Assembly (NCBI GenBank): GCA_015680685.1
Contig: MNCI01027140.1
Coordinates: 256,606-320,605 of the forward strand
Length of the DNA stretch: 64,000 nucleotides
Direction: 5' to 3'
Source: Gnetum montanum
Lineage: Eukaryota > Streptophyta > Gnetopsida > Gnetales > Gnetaceae
Shown piece after piece: positions 22,649 to 34,965 of the stretch (positions are counted from its first letter, which is position 1; each line of letters opens with the position of its first letter). A program made the position numbers and the translations under genes. The notes beneath the pieces are model-generated. The model searched no databases. It was not told where the DNA came from and saw only the letters and a program-made list of their open reading frames with translations.

Positions 22649-24717
22649 TTAATCTTGCTTGTTACTAGAATGGGGGGTATCCCCCATAACTAAACGGTTG
22701 AGCATGGTGAGGACTAATAACTGAAAGGTGAGGATCCTTGCATGTTGGAAATATTGCGACCTGATCATACTTACCCCATTGGGTTCCACACACTTGGTTA
22801 TAGTGAGTATAGTGGAGCAATTTATGAGATGTGGTTCCCAAATAACGAGTTGGCCCACTATGATAATTGAGACCGTAAGATGGTATGCAAGGATCAAGAC
22901 GTTGCTCTCCATGGTTGTGTTCATTGGGCCATATGGTTGTTGGAGTGTTACTTGGTGGCCGTAATGAGGTGACATGAGACGTTGGATTCGAAGGGAAGGA
23001 TGCACCATAGTGTTGGGCTTGTGCTGAGGTGGAGAGTGTAGTGGCCTTGGAATTGTGTTGTCCCTTCTTATGGTCATGTTTAAAGAAGGGACACTTTTGA
23101 TGTTGAGGAGGCCTCTTACTATTGTTGGCAATAGTAGCACAAGTAACATTCGTGGGTTGTTGCTGTGGTGTAGATACTTTAGGAATAGTTGGTGGCAATG
23201 TAGAAGGAGGAAAAGGATGAGAATGTTAAAATTGAGAAGAAGTGTAAGGTACACAAGGTGGTGGTTGTGTTGAAGGCATGGGCTAATATTATTGAGGAGA
23301 ATGATAATGTGATGAGATAGAGTATGCTGATCCAGTTGGGAAAACAGGATGTTGAACTAGATAAGCATTTAGATTTGGATTATACGAAGGGTGTCTCCAG
23401 TTTAGGGTTGGCTTCCCCCAAAACTAGGATTTTTGCCACTATGATCGAACACAGTATCTCTGTAAAAACTCTAGGTGTAACATGTTCCACCAATGCTCAT
23501 ATAAATGTAACAAGATTGGGCATTAGCCTTGGGGTGATCGTATAGGTAGATGTTGCATTCATATGTATGATCGAAAATTGAGCTCTTATTTTCTTCATTC
23601 CTTCTTTCCAAATGTCTAATGATATTTCATCCTGCTTCTTGGGTTGTCAAGACTCTATCTCCAATAATATCAATAAATTCCCCACACTTTTTATGTGTCC
23701 ATTCCAACATCTTATTGATCTTTGCCTCGACTTCTTCTAGTGATTGTTATGTTGGAAAAGATGATTTTTCCTCTTTGAGATAGGTTAATTTCTCCTTTTT
23801 GTGATGATGAACCTTTGTTAAGTTGAGATTTTGGTCCCATTAATGTTTTTCAACACTCTCCCATCTAGCCATTTCTCCTTCTTCTTTTGCTACCCACTTA
23901 ATAAGCTCTTGCAATTGATAGGTTTGTAGTTCGTATAGTTGACCTTGGGCATACACCCCTAGGGTTTCCCTTGTTGCATCACAAAGCCCGTCAATGATAT
24001 GGTACATTAGCCTTTCCTCAAAGAACTCATGGCCTGGACAATTGTTTAATAGTGCATAATATCTTTCTAAGGCCATGTCCAAGGGTTCATGTTGTGCTTG
24101 TTTCTACTCTTGGATTTGTTTCCTCAAGGCTGAAACTCTTGCGTAGGTTTGATATCTTTCGTTAAAGAGTTTTACCATTATTAGCCAATGTCATACTGAA
24201 TTTGGTTTTAACAATCTATACCATACTTTTTCTTGGCCAACTAGTGTCATAGGGAAGAGCTTGATTTTTTTCCAACCATTATCAATGTTGTTCCATGCGT
24301 AGGCATCGTAGAAGGCTTGTAAATGTTGATGCAGATCTAAGTCATAGCCTCCTGAGAAATTGGGAAAGTTGTTTAAATCGAGCCTGGGTAGCCGACTCTC
24401 TTTACGATGCCTACAGGAGATTCGAATAGCCTCTTGTATTTGTGTTAGGCTTGTAGTGGCCAATAGGGGTTCATCGTCATCAGGTAAGTTATGCTTTCAT
24501 GTGTTGGGATGATGTTGCCTTCATTTATGTTTATAAGAAATCCCCACTTCGGATTGCGTACTCCAATCTTCATTGTCAGATAATTCATTGGTTCTCCAAT
24601 TAATTGCCTCACTAAATGCGGCATTATGATAGTCTTGTAGGAGAGGCATGATTGTGAAACTGTGTGTGAATTCATATGTGACTTTTTGTAATTATTTCTT
24701 CTTAAAATATATATCAT
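22649..24717 (-). pseudogene. gag: E3 gag, broken
   Basis: Minus-strand segments match E5 gag in order. 24463-24191 has HLQAFYDAYAWNNIDNGWKK (E5: HLQAFHDACALQNIDNEWKK). 24082-23840 has RYYALLNNCPGHEFFEERLM and then an IDGL-type continuation. A Pro/Gln/His-rich tail fills 23254-22649. Frames change between segments, so it is decayed. This is the only protein-coding domain in E3. Confidence 0.82.
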
Positions 24718-24770
24718 TAATTCCTATACAACGATCTTGTATGATATAACTAATCTAGATAACTAGCACT

Positions 24771-24789
24771 GTCCCCGACAACAACACCA
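24771..24789 (-). other. E3 primer binding site
   Basis: On the minus strand it reads TGGTGTTGTTGTCGGGGAC, a decayed form of TGGCGCCGTTGCCGGGGAC in E5. All four differences are C to T, as expected from cytosine deamination. Confidence 0.75.
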
Positions 24790-24790
24790 A

Positions 24791-25500
24791 TGATGAGTGG
24801 CGAGGTACCCCTACACTCAACCATACGAATACGAGCGTTTCATGCACGATCCAGTCAAACTCCATAGACGGGCTAGTTGTGGTATCTAGATAGTTACTCA
24901 TAGGTCATAGTTCGTTGTCTTCCCACCTAGACTAGTATTATCTTTGTCACATATGGTTTAGTCCAGAGTGAGGTGTATGATGTGTTCCTATGCTAATGCT
25001 ACTCCTAGGTATGATGGTAAATAATATTAACTAAACTAGGAAGGAAAGAGAGAGAGAGGGTAAGAGAGAATCTAACTAGCCTAAGTGTAATGAGCATCCA
25101 TTCCTTAATCATCCATACACATCTTGGACCTCGTGCATGACTACCACTGGGATTACCAAGTGCNCTAAGAAAGTAGCAAATAACAATTAAATAAATAATT
25201 AAGCAAAGTGAATGTTGCAATGATGAAGTAATCTCGATCTTTGTTTCTGATCATGTGCATGTCCAAGTATGTCACACTCGAATAAGGATGTCGTATAATT
25301 ACAATCACCACACTGCAAGCATGCACTGGGAGAAAGGGTTGAGAGAAAAATCTAAAATTAAAAACTTACAATAAAATCTAAAGACTAATGCCCAAAACCA
25401 AGTGTGCCACATTTTATTTATAGGCTCACACTGGAACCGCGATATCGCAGCTACGATATCGCAACTCCGATAACTGGGCCTGACAGACCATGACTCATCA
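24791..25500 (-). repeat. E3 5' LTR with assembly gap
   Basis: It matches the other E3 LTR but lacks about 130 bases at a single N (25164). It carries CGATATCGCAGCTACGATAT-type palindromes near 25440-25470 and a minus-strand TATAAATAAAATG near 25410. Confidence 0.85.
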
Positions 25501-25504
25501 GTGG

Positions 25505-26240
25505 CGTAGCACACACTCAGCATAATGTACCACCCTTAGAGGGGATTTTTGTCTGCCAAGTTTTTATGCAACGTAGCGTATGTCTAGCGTAGCGTATGTT
25601 TAGCGTAGCATAGCATGTGCAGGGGGAGTTTTCCTTTTGTTTGCATTTTACTTATCTACATTTCATGTGGTGCGGCAAGGCTAGGGTAACGAGAACATTG
25701 TATGTATTTTTCCCAAGCTACGTTGTTTTGACATTATGACTATTACTGTGTTATGTTTTTGGTTCCTATTACGCTACGCTACTATACTACCATGGTTGCC
25801 ATTCTACTACACTGGTAGGCCCACTACGCTAGCCTCCTACGCTGTTGGGACTATTACTCTACTACGCTTGTTAGTGTTTTACTTGCTATGTTACTGTGCT
25901 TTTCATATTGCTATATGTGTCATACTTGTTACACTATCCCAATTTTTTCATTGTTATATCTATCACACTTGCCACTTTGCTATGCTTACACAGGGTGTGG
26001 GCATCCCGCTACGCTGTGTGTAACGCAATTGTTACTCTTGTGTAAAGTGTAGCTACTACGCTACACTATAAAGGGCATGCCTGCTACGCTATGTTATGTA
26101 GGGCATGCCTGCTACACTGCACTATGTAGGGTGTAACCATTACACTATGTAGGATGTACCTGCTACGCTACGCTATGCAGGGCGTAGCTGTTATGCTGCA
26201 CAGGGTGTACCTGCTACGCTATGTGCTATGTTCAATTTTT
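25505..26240 (+). repeat. E2 intron 1 CTACGCT/AGCGTAG word array
   Basis: Dozens of copies of CTACGCTA, GCTACGCT and AGCGTAGCGT, with decayed forms such as CTATGCT and CTACACT, fill this stretch. It is the counterpart of the ACGCTG array in E1 intron 1. Confidence 0.75.
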
Positions 26241-26364
26241 TATTATTGTGCTTGTGTGTTACTGTTTCATGGCTAAGGGAAAATATATTCATTAAGGGTT
26301 ATGCTACACTACTTAGTAATTGTCACTTGAATATTGCACTAACACTTTTTGTTGTATTGTGCAG

Positions 26365-29300
26365 GGTCATGTTAAAACCCATCTTGATTGTGCTTGAGCT
26401 GGTGGGAGTCCTGTGCTACCTTAGTGAACCCATAGCCAATGTCCCCCCCTTCCCATGCATGAGTAGGGCATCAAGAAGTATGGTTCTAGGAGGGTGCATG
26501 GAACTTCCTAGAATTCCTCCTTCAGCATTTCAGTGTGATAGTATGATCACACTTATCAGCCAAAACAGCCGTTGTACTTATTGAAACGTTGTTTCCTAGG
26601 GAAAATCAAGGCATTTTGAAGTTCATGGTTGATGTTTCAATAGAAGGTGAAGGGGCAGAAGGCTCAAACCAGTGCCTAAGAGGTTGAGGCACTTGTGTTG
26701 GATTTTGGACATGGTCGAATTTAAATGTTATCACCAATACAACACATTGTTTGTTTCCCGTCACATGGGCACCTGCTTTTAGAACCCACCTAAAAACGTT
26801 TATTGTGCTGGCTGGTGAGTCCTATGAAGATGTTTTAAACATGTTATATCATTTTTCTTGCACTAGTCAAAATTCTTACCATGCTTTGCATGTTACCAAG
26901 TTTTATATTGACAAGGATGGTCTTCACGGTAACGAGGATACATTGGCAAACCGCTTTGCAAGAGTTCTCTTCTACTAGGAACATACATGCTGGTGTCATA
27001 GAACAACTTTTTCTTGATTCCTATCCAACTTAGTATGTCAAGTTCTATGGGAAATGTGAAAAAGTTAGTTGGTTAGATAGTGAATGGGCATCTCATCGAC
27101 CACTTACCCTAGAAGACATTCTGGTGGAAATTTTACCATTTCCTACGCCGTTCAGACCCAGTATGTTAAATTATGTGTTGGTTTTTTGTGTATTCAAGTG
27201 ATGATTTTGCTTTTTCTTATGCTAATTTTCTTTTTGGTTATCATAGTAGCAAGAAAATACCAAGAGGTTATATTAATCACCTCTGGGTGTGATGAAATGA
27301 ACCTCTTCTTCAAGTACGAGGAGGTGGATGAGATGCAACATTGGCTATGCAATGGGGCCCTAGCCATCCTTGTTCACAAAATTTAGGAGGCTGGGATTAT
27401 GGATTTATTCTTAGCAGTAAATCCAAGTGTCTCAGCTACATAAATGCTTTCCTTAGTTGATTCCTTTTCCGAAAAGGCTAACTGCTTCTGCACACAGGTT
27501 CATAATGTGTGGGTGGTGTTTGAGATTAATGACAAACTTTTTGTAGATATTTTTGGTATTTCCTCTGATGGTCTCCCTGTAGGGGAAAAGACTAGCAAGG
27601 ATGTTAACCATCAAGGGGACATAGAGGAATAGCTGAGGACAAGCAAGGACTGAAAGGGGATTTATATCCATAAGGTCAAACTAGCAATGGCCCAAATGGT
27701 TTACCCTATCTTCTGGGCCCATGCCTTCCCTAAGCTACTCTCCCAAGGGAAAATCCTTAGAGTAGAGAAGGCTTGGATCATGAGGGACATCATGGAAGAA
27801 GGGATCCATTATAGCTAGGCCAAATACCTTTCCAAAGACTTGCGAGTTGAAATGGTCAAGCTTCGTGAGAAGCTTAATGCCTGTTTCAACATACACTATG
27901 CCTTCTTTATAGCCTACCTACGATGGTTTATGGAATTCTTGGTGGTCTGCAAGAATGGTGCCTAAGTGTAACAAGATCGCACCCATATATCCAAGTCATG
28001 GATTTGCCAAGTATTCCACACCACCTGATCCCAAAACCCCCCAAAAGCTATTGGGAAATCTCTTTCGATAACTACAAAGGATCGAGTGGGGTGTACCTTT
28101 TGTGCCCTGGATAGCATTAGAGAGGGGCCTCCCAGTAACACAGGAAATGTGTTAAGGGGGGCACATCTTATTACAGAAATGGTGAAAACTAGGCTACAAT
28201 GCAAAAGGTCTCATCCTGCGGAAGAACCTTCCTGTACTACTGAAGAGAGGGGGAGAAAGCTACGAATCAAGGTTCGCAAAGTGCAACCCACAGTTGGTAA
28301 GTGTGTCTAATTTTTTTGTTAGTTATCCTTCCATTTTGTGTTAAACTAGTCTTCTTACCATAGACATGTTTAACAAAGGAGGAAGAAGAAGAATTTTTAG
28401 CCCTTGAAGCAAGGGCCCTCATTGTAGAGGAAGAAGAGGCCCTAGATGCAGAAGAAGAGGCCCCTGCCATAGAGGAAGGGGCCCCTGCTACTGATGATCC
28501 TTTTGCGGAGTGTGCCCCAGTACCTAAAGGGAATATGTCAGTCGAAGATGCTACTACGCTTTTGAGCCAGCTAGAAGGTGAAGGGCTGCAATTCGATGCT
28601 AATGAGTTTAATCACTTACTTGATAGTGTGTCAATGGGCAATTCCCCCACTATCACCCCTGAGAGTTTTCTGGGTAGGAGCTTTGCACTATCATTAATGT
28701 TATTCATCAATTTTTTTGTCCTCCTCTTCGTCATTGTTAACATGTTTTATTGTGCAACAAACACCACTGTTAGGGCCCCCAATTCTCCTTCCTTGATCTA
28801 CCTCCAACCATGGACTAAGACCCCCAATAAATTTGCTTTTATGAAAGGGTTGGTTGATGACATGATTGATTGCCTAAGGCATATCGATCCTAAGATAGGT
28901 ATGTTGAAATTACTATGTTAGGCTTTCTAAGTTGTTGCATTTTTTCTATGGTACTATGACTAACACTTTTCCATGTGTGATTGACATCTTCTTGTCTCAA
29001 GTGGAACCCTCGACAAGTAGCTAAGGTTGATGCAGCGCCTGTAGTACCACCATAAGTGATCGAGGTTCCTCGTGATGTATACAAGAAAACAAGCAAATAT
29101 GCACTTTGTTCAGTATGATCATTGTAGAAATGTAGGCATGCCAATGAGGACCTTTAGAAGAGGATGCAAAAACTTGACAAAGAGAAGGCCAGCCAAGCCA
29201 TTGAGTTGAAGGATCTATGGTCCAGCAATGAATTTTTATTGGCCTGTGACACTTGCTACAGTAGTTGGTGTACAACTGTAATTGACTATGCGAGATACTA

Positions 29301-29954
29301 GTCAACCGTATGGAGTAAGAATGAGGCCACATGTGAGATCATAGAGCAACGCTTGCATATGGACTTATTGGCCCAGAAGAATCAAGATTGAAAGGACTAC
29401 AGTGCTAAAGTCTATGAGTGGGGGCAAACACAAAAGAACCATAAGCACATGTACAAAATAGAACGTTTTGCCTATCATCAATAATATAGGGATGCTTCCA
29501 TTGAGTTGCATACCCATAAATTATTTCTTTATGTCATTGGCACTACTAAGGCCTATGAAAAGTTCATGCAACAAGTTGTGGTTAGTGAGTCTCCCGAGAG
29601 AAAAATGACTTTACCTTCCAGGGAGACCACCACCGCTACCTTCTCTCGAGGGCCACCTAGGTGGACAACTATGGAGAAAGGGAAAGCTACGTCAAGCACT
29701 AATCTGGGAGAGGAAGATTGGGCCAACCTCACTAAGGAGGAGATCCTACAATGCCTAGTGGCTAGCATGGAAAAGATACCCTCCAAAATGGATGTAGGGC
29801 CATCTCAGATTAATCATTTTTTATTGTATCACAAATTATTTTATGAGATCCTTGTTGTAGTTTGATTTATTACTTTGTTTTTTTTATACAGGATCCAAAT
29901 GGAGGTGCAAGACCTAGTGAAATAAGAAGTGGGGATGCTGATGAAGACTTATAG
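26365..29954 (+). pseudogene. E2 antisense gene, exons 2-8 (unknown function)
   Basis: Exons: 2, 26365-26814; 3, 26877-27160; 4, 27247-28296; 5, 28364-28673; 6, about 28774-28898; 7, 29002 to about 29812; 8, 29892-29954. Donors such as GTTG/GTAAGTGTG and GATAG/GTATGTTG pair with acceptors such as CTTACCATAG and TTTTTTATACAG. Exon 2 shares VLELVGVL with E1. Exon 4 shares VDSF, LFVDIFGIS and a FFIAYLRWFMEFLVV segment. Exon 5 is Glu-rich. Exon 6 ends IDPKI like HPKI in E1. Exon 7 carries the KGKA...DWA...EEIL motif. Exon 8 encodes NGGARPSE and an acidic end before a stop. Several stops in exons 2, 4 and 7 show that it is decayed. No family was recognised with confidence. Confidence 0.75.
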
Positions 29955-30064
29955 CGTGGTGGCCAAGGATTTTATTTTTGTTTTTGGATTTAATTTTTGT
30001 AACCATTATTGTATGGAATGAGATTTAATGAAGAACATGATGTGAAACAATTGTTTTATTTTTT

Positions 30065-30315
30065 TTGGTTAATTAATTTGTTTAGCCCCATTGTTTTAGT
30101 TTAAGGCCATTTCGGGCCAAAACAATAGTTTAAGGCCATTTTGGGTCATTTATCAATCATGATTTTTTTATTTTTAGTTTCTTTATTTTAGGGAAGTAAA
30201 GTTGCCAGTTTTAGGCCTTAGCAGGCCACGATGGTAGTTTAAGGTCATTCCAAACCATTGCTAGTTTTAGGCCATTTCGGGCCATGGCTAGTTTTAGGCC
30301 ATTTCAGGCCATGGT
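30065..30315 (-). repeat. E2 R1 repeat block
   Basis: Units of about 30 bp contain AGTTTAAGGCCATTTCGGGC or AGTTTTAGGCCATTTCGGGC, the complement of the TTAAACT/GGCC units in E1. It lies between the protease and the antisense gene 3' end, as R1 does in E1. Confidence 0.78.
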
Positions 30316-30344
30316 GTGAGGTATTGGCAACAAGGGAAATCCAA

Positions 30345-30575
30345 TTAGCAAACTCAATGTAAAATGTAAATCATGAACACATTAAACTTAATGTAAAAAT
30401 GCAAACAACAAACTTAATGTAAAATGTAAATCGTTCAAACAGCAAATGTAAAATGTAAATTATGCAAACAGTAAATTTAATGTAAAATTCAAATTATGCA
30501 CACAACAAACTTAACGTAAAATGTAAATCGTGCAAACAGAAAATTTTAATGTAAAAGTGTAAATTATGTCATTAG
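30345..30575. repeat. AT-rich tandem repeat in E2
   Basis: About five units of 40-55 bp are of the form AACTTAATGTAAAATGTAAA followed by TCGTGCAAACAG. It lies between R1 and the protease; no equivalent was seen in E1. Confidence 0.8.
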
Positions 30576-30599
30576 AGATGTAACAGTTTATTGAAGCAA

Positions 30600-31440
30600 T
30601 GTGGAGACAAGTTTCAATCATGTAATTGTTTTCTAACCGGACATGGGTTAGGAGAGGCATATGGTCGGGAAACCTTGCATTGGTATTCATCTATGTTATC
30701 ATTTACTTCTTGGAAGGGCAACTCAGCCCACATTATTTCTTCATTTGAGTTGGCAGTTTTGGCCTGTTCAAGTGTTTGAGTTTGAACAGTGGCTTCATTT
30801 TCAAAGATTTCTACCTCTGAACCTTGCTCCACATCCACGTTGCTTATGGCCTAGGGAGCCACTTCGTTGTCGTAAATCACCACTTCCCCACACACGTAGG
30901 ATAAGTGGATTTCCTAATGTATAGGCAAGGAAACAGCCCTTAGTTGGGCCAACCATTATCTCCCCAGGATCAAGTTGAACCTCGACATCTCCTCCACCAT
31001 GATGAACACTGTGCTCATAGGGAACTAGTCCCCCACAATGAAATTGATGTGCACAGTCCCCTTGACCACCACACATGCCCCATTGAAGGACTTAAGGCAT
31101 AAATTTGCTATGGGCTTGATTTGATCTACCAAGTCCAACTTGTCAATGATAGGAAATGGGATTACATTGGTGGTAGCTCCATCGTCAACGTGTACCCTAG
31201 GAATCTTGTATTGGCCCACCTGAATGGTAATGAACATGGGCATAGTTGTCACTTGACTCTTTTTAGGGTCATCCTTAATGGACTTGTCATGAAATTTCAA
31301 TTGGGTGGGCCATGGTTCTTCAGCCATGGGGGGAAGCATAACTGCGTGAATGGCTTTTTCTTCAACCGGTAGGTTTTCGCTAATGGGAATGGACGTTAAC
31401 ATGTGAACCATTACCTCACGGTGCATTGTGGAGGTCATTA
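30600..31440 (-). pseudogene. E2 aspartic protease
   Basis: The frame 31438-31025 carries MLTSIPISENL, then the active-site segment VHVDDGATTNVIPF, then FNGACVVVKGTVHINFIVGD. After a stop a further segment has FNLILGR-WL, the usual C-terminal protease element. An acidic tail (30838-30614) follows. Asp-Asp-Gly in place of Asp-Ser/Thr-Gly is found in this lineage. Stops make it inactive, but it is more complete than the E1 protease. Confidence 0.8.
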
Positions 31441-31977
31441 GTAGGTCATACAGGCTTATTGTTGTGTTTTTATGCTTTAAGTCCTATTTAACTTGTCAAA
31501 GGACATTCAGCAAGTCTTGCCTGCCATCTTGTTCTTTGCTAACCCTCTCCTCTTCTATACGTCCTAAAAGACAGATCTCCTGGGGGAGAGTGGTTTTGGG
31601 TTGAATGCTAAGCTCTCTTGGACCAAAAGGTAATATCGGCAGCTAATGAGGAAGAGGCCATAGGAACTATAGATAAGGGAGTAGGCTTAGGGGGACCTAC
31701 CACAATACGTTCCCTAGCTAGCTTGTCTGCTAGATGCTCTTCATGCTTCTTTGGACAAGGAGGTTGGGGTGCAGCTCTTATCACTTAATTTTGGGTTGGG
31801 GGGAAGGGCAGGACTTGCATGCTTTGGCACCTTGATGAAAAATAGTTCTTGTGTTGTTGTAGCTGGTTGCAGTGTGGATTTCAGCACAAAAGGTGTAGGG
31901 GATGTTTGGCGAGGGGCCCTAATGACAAAGGGGGACTATGAATTTGTTGTTGTTGTTTCAGCATTATGAGAAGGTAC

Positions 31978-34030
31978 TCAAACGACAAAGGGTTGTTGTG
32001 GTGATTCAGGGTTACTATTAATGCCAATAGTGTTAATGGTGTAACCTACGGTATTAGCGTTCAAAGGATCTTTGTAAATGCCCATTGACTGGTTTTCAAG
32101 TCGAATGGGACTACTCTTGTCTAGGACCAACTTGCCTTGATCGATCATGCATTGAATGTCATCTTTCAATGCTAAGCAGTAATTTGTATCATGAACACAC
32201 AATTGGTGATAGTCACAAAAACGCTCTAACTTGAAATTCTTAGGCATTGGTGGTTCATTGGGCTTAGCCAAGGAGGGGTTCTAAAGAGCTTCATAGTAGC
32301 TTTGATGGTGTTTAATAGTCTCCTTTGACATTAATTTGTGTTGTATACACCGGGCTCCCAACAATTGCTTCAAGAGTTCTGAAGGGTTAATCGGTAACGA
32401 GGTATACTTTGAGCGATCCTTGCGTTCAAAGTTTAGCCTTGGCTATGTTTGCATCACAAGTGTTGATGCTAAGGACTGTCCTATGTTGCTAGAGCTAGGT
32501 GTGGCATTAGTGGTAGCGTTGGGTGTGGTAGTAGCCTTTTTGTTGTTGTTAGGCTTGGTCTCATTGGATATAGTGGCCATTGTAGTTGCTGCGGCCTTGC
32601 CTTTCTCCTTGTATTTTTTGGTGTGTGCATTCCTATAGGCCATGTAAGCTGGGTCCCTACTAGCCTCTACCACATCTTGGATGCTCCTGGTTTGAGTGAA
32701 GGCTTGGCTGAGGGAACGCGATACCAGGTAGTAGATTTTAGACTTAATGAAGTCATTGACTACATCATTAAAGATGGCCAATAAGTGGGCCTTAGCAATC
32801 GGTTCTTTTATCTCATTTAAGGTTGCGCTCCACCATTGTATGAATCTCTGCATAGATTCTAGCGGGTCTTGCTTAATGCTTAGTGTGACCTCCAATTTCA
32901 AGTTGTAATTGAAGCAAGTCAAGAATTGACTTAGCAATTCCTCCAAGGTTGAGATGAAGGCACGTGGAAGTGCACGGTACCAATCCAAAGCTTTTCCTGT
33001 CAGAGACATGGCAAAGATGTGGATGATGGTGTGAGGCCATGGTTACAACAACAAGGATTTCGACCTGAAGGTCACTAAATGTGCATTTGGATTTCCCTCC
33101 CCATTGTATTTTGTAAATTGGGGGAGTGGCACCCTAGGGGGAAATGTGAGCATAGGGAGAGCTGGGCTGATAGGATCATTGTGGTAAAAATCCATGACCT
33201 AGATAGTTTCAAAACCGGCAGCCTTAAGTGGTTTGATCTCTTCAATGAGGGTTTGGATGAGTTGGAATGCTTGATCTAGACCTAGAGATGTTGCAGGTGG
33301 TTTTGAGGCTGTTGAAGTAGCCATTGCTAGTGGTGCTAATGGTGCAACTACCAATCCTACTGGGGATGCTATCAGAGCAACTCCTGCCAGCGATGTCATT
33401 TGGACTACCCACAATCCAAAAGGTGGTGCCGCAGGGATGGCTACCATAGGTGGTGGCATGTGGGTAGTCATCTGTCCAGTGGTGTGGGTGGCCCATGGCC
33501 CCATGCTTGGTTGCACTACATGTGGGAATTGGTACCTTTGAGGCTATAGGTATGGTTGTACATGAGATGTTTGCATTGCTGGAAAAGAGGTGGTTGTTTT
33601 TCACCATGTGGTCAAGATTGGACCCGCTAATGATGGTGGAACCGGTGCAGATGAGGGGACTAAAGTAGAACCTACATGAAGTTGTGACATAGGCAAAGTG
33701 TGCACATATGGTAGCGTAGATGTCATCGATGTTGGGTGCAATACCTGGATGGATTAAGAAGTAAGAGTGACTGGGAACGAAGTTGAAGGGCCTATATTCT
33801 ACTATGTTGAAAACATTGGGTGACTACCCATGGCCATGGAGGGTTGAGGTTGCAACATTGTCACAGTGATAGGGAAGGGGATGGAAAACTATGATTGATG
33901 TGAATAGGAGATGGAGATAGAAGGGAAACCTATGGTGTAAATTGGACCACCACCTTTTGAGTGGGAGTCCAAATCCTCTTGGCCATCTTGGAAGGTTTCC
34001 TCGTAGTGGGACGTTGTGTCCCATTCTCTT
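31978..34030 (-). pseudogene. gag: E2 gag, broken
   Basis: Minus-strand open pieces lie at 34024-33824, 33607-33199, 33009-32443 and 32271-31978. The core has ALDWYRALPRAFISTLEELL, then FIQWWSATLNEI. The Cys/His segment FCDYHQLCVHDTNYC matches CEYHQRNGHGTDYC in E1, with the knuckle Gly-His partly altered. The linker at 31440-31978 keeps GPPKPTPLS, shared with E1. Confidence 0.85.
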
Positions 34031-34499
34031 GCCCTACTTACTTAGACAAGTTAGCTCAGCATCCATTGGTACATGTCGGTCAATGAGATGGTGATATTAG
34101 GAGTAGGGATGAAATCCCTCCCGTTTCAATAGATGAACTCGAAGTTACGTTTCTCGTCGAATTCACGATGCTCCAATGGTATGTTCACTTGCATTTTTGC
34201 ATAGAGAAAGTTGTACCACTCCTTATCTTGCGGTAGGCATTCAAGTGATCACTGCCATTGTCTGAGGGACTATCACGACATCAACACTAGGCTGGGTGGG
34301 ACCTACCATGTTCTAGACAGAGTAGGGCACCTCTTGGTTCAAGGTGGGATTGGCAGTGATCACAAGAATCATTTTCGGTTGTGAAATGGGTAGAAACAGG
34401 AAGAGTGTGTAAGCAATAGTTGTAGACAGTACGTTGTTACACTGAGTGGTTGTAGTTGAGAACTATAAGAGGGAAGGCTGCAACTGGGTATGCTGGGAA

Positions 34500-34710
34500 G
34501 TATCAGAAACTAGTTTCTTTCACTGTTACACCTGCTACACTGAGCAAGACTACTATATTAAACTGTTTGCTATGCCACACAGGACGCAAGTAGCGTAACT
34601 CGATGAGAAATGTACCACAATGGGTAGCATAGCATAGTAGAGGGTGTGACATAGTAAGCAGCATAATACTGCAGAAAGATGTTATGCGGTCAACGTATCA
34701 TGCTAATTGG
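34500..34710 (-). repeat. E2 leader word block
   Basis: Copies of GCATAGCATAG, AAGTAGCGTAAC and TGCTACACTG lie between the primer site and gag, as the ACGCTG block does in E1. From 34030 to 34500 and 34710 to 34940 nothing else was recognised. Confidence 0.6.
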
Positions 34711-34941
34711 ATCACTGCACCACAGAGTACATAAACAGTGTATCCTAGCTAGAAAAGTAAGTGTGGCATAGTAATCAATTGGAGGCTTTTGTCCTGCAGG
34801 GTTCTAGAGGAACCATCATTGCGACTAGTCTGCACCACTTGGTGCGTAGACAACCAAAAGGGTGTCACATCTACACTAATAAGTACTGGGGTACAAATAG
34901 CATGCAAGATTACCTTTGATGTGTAGAGAGGGCACAAAGAA

Positions 34942-34960
34942 GGCCCTCCTTCCAGCACCA
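34942..34960 (-). other. E2 primer binding site
   Basis: On the minus strand it reads TGGTGCTGGAAGGAGGGCC, two bases different from E1 and with the same five-base spacing from the LTR end. Confidence 0.7.
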
Positions 34961-34965
34961 AAAAC

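Larger units (their letters stand above)
19857..25500 (-). mobile_element. E3: gag-only Athila-like LTR element, minus strand
   Basis: Both LTRs begin TGATGAGTGGCGAGG on the plus strand (19857 and 24791). The flanks are GCGGC (19852-19856) and GTGGC (25501-25505), a 5-bp target duplication with one mismatch. A degenerate Asp-type primer site and an Athila-type polypurine motif mark the ends. The 4.1-kb interior has a gag and long non-coding DNA but no protease, RT or integrase motif. It is therefore non-autonomous. It lies in intron 1 of the E2 antisense gene. Confidence 0.88.

Noticed and set aside
22649-23198. Two overlapping minus-strand ORFs in different frames as separate genes
   Set aside because: Both cover the low-complexity C-terminal tail of E3 gag. 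Frame drift after a frameshift explains the overlap.
30345-30575. CRISPR-like spaced repeats
   Set aside because: Units and spacers are both degenerate, the genome is a plant's and no cas gene is present; it is a simple AT-rich tandem repeat.
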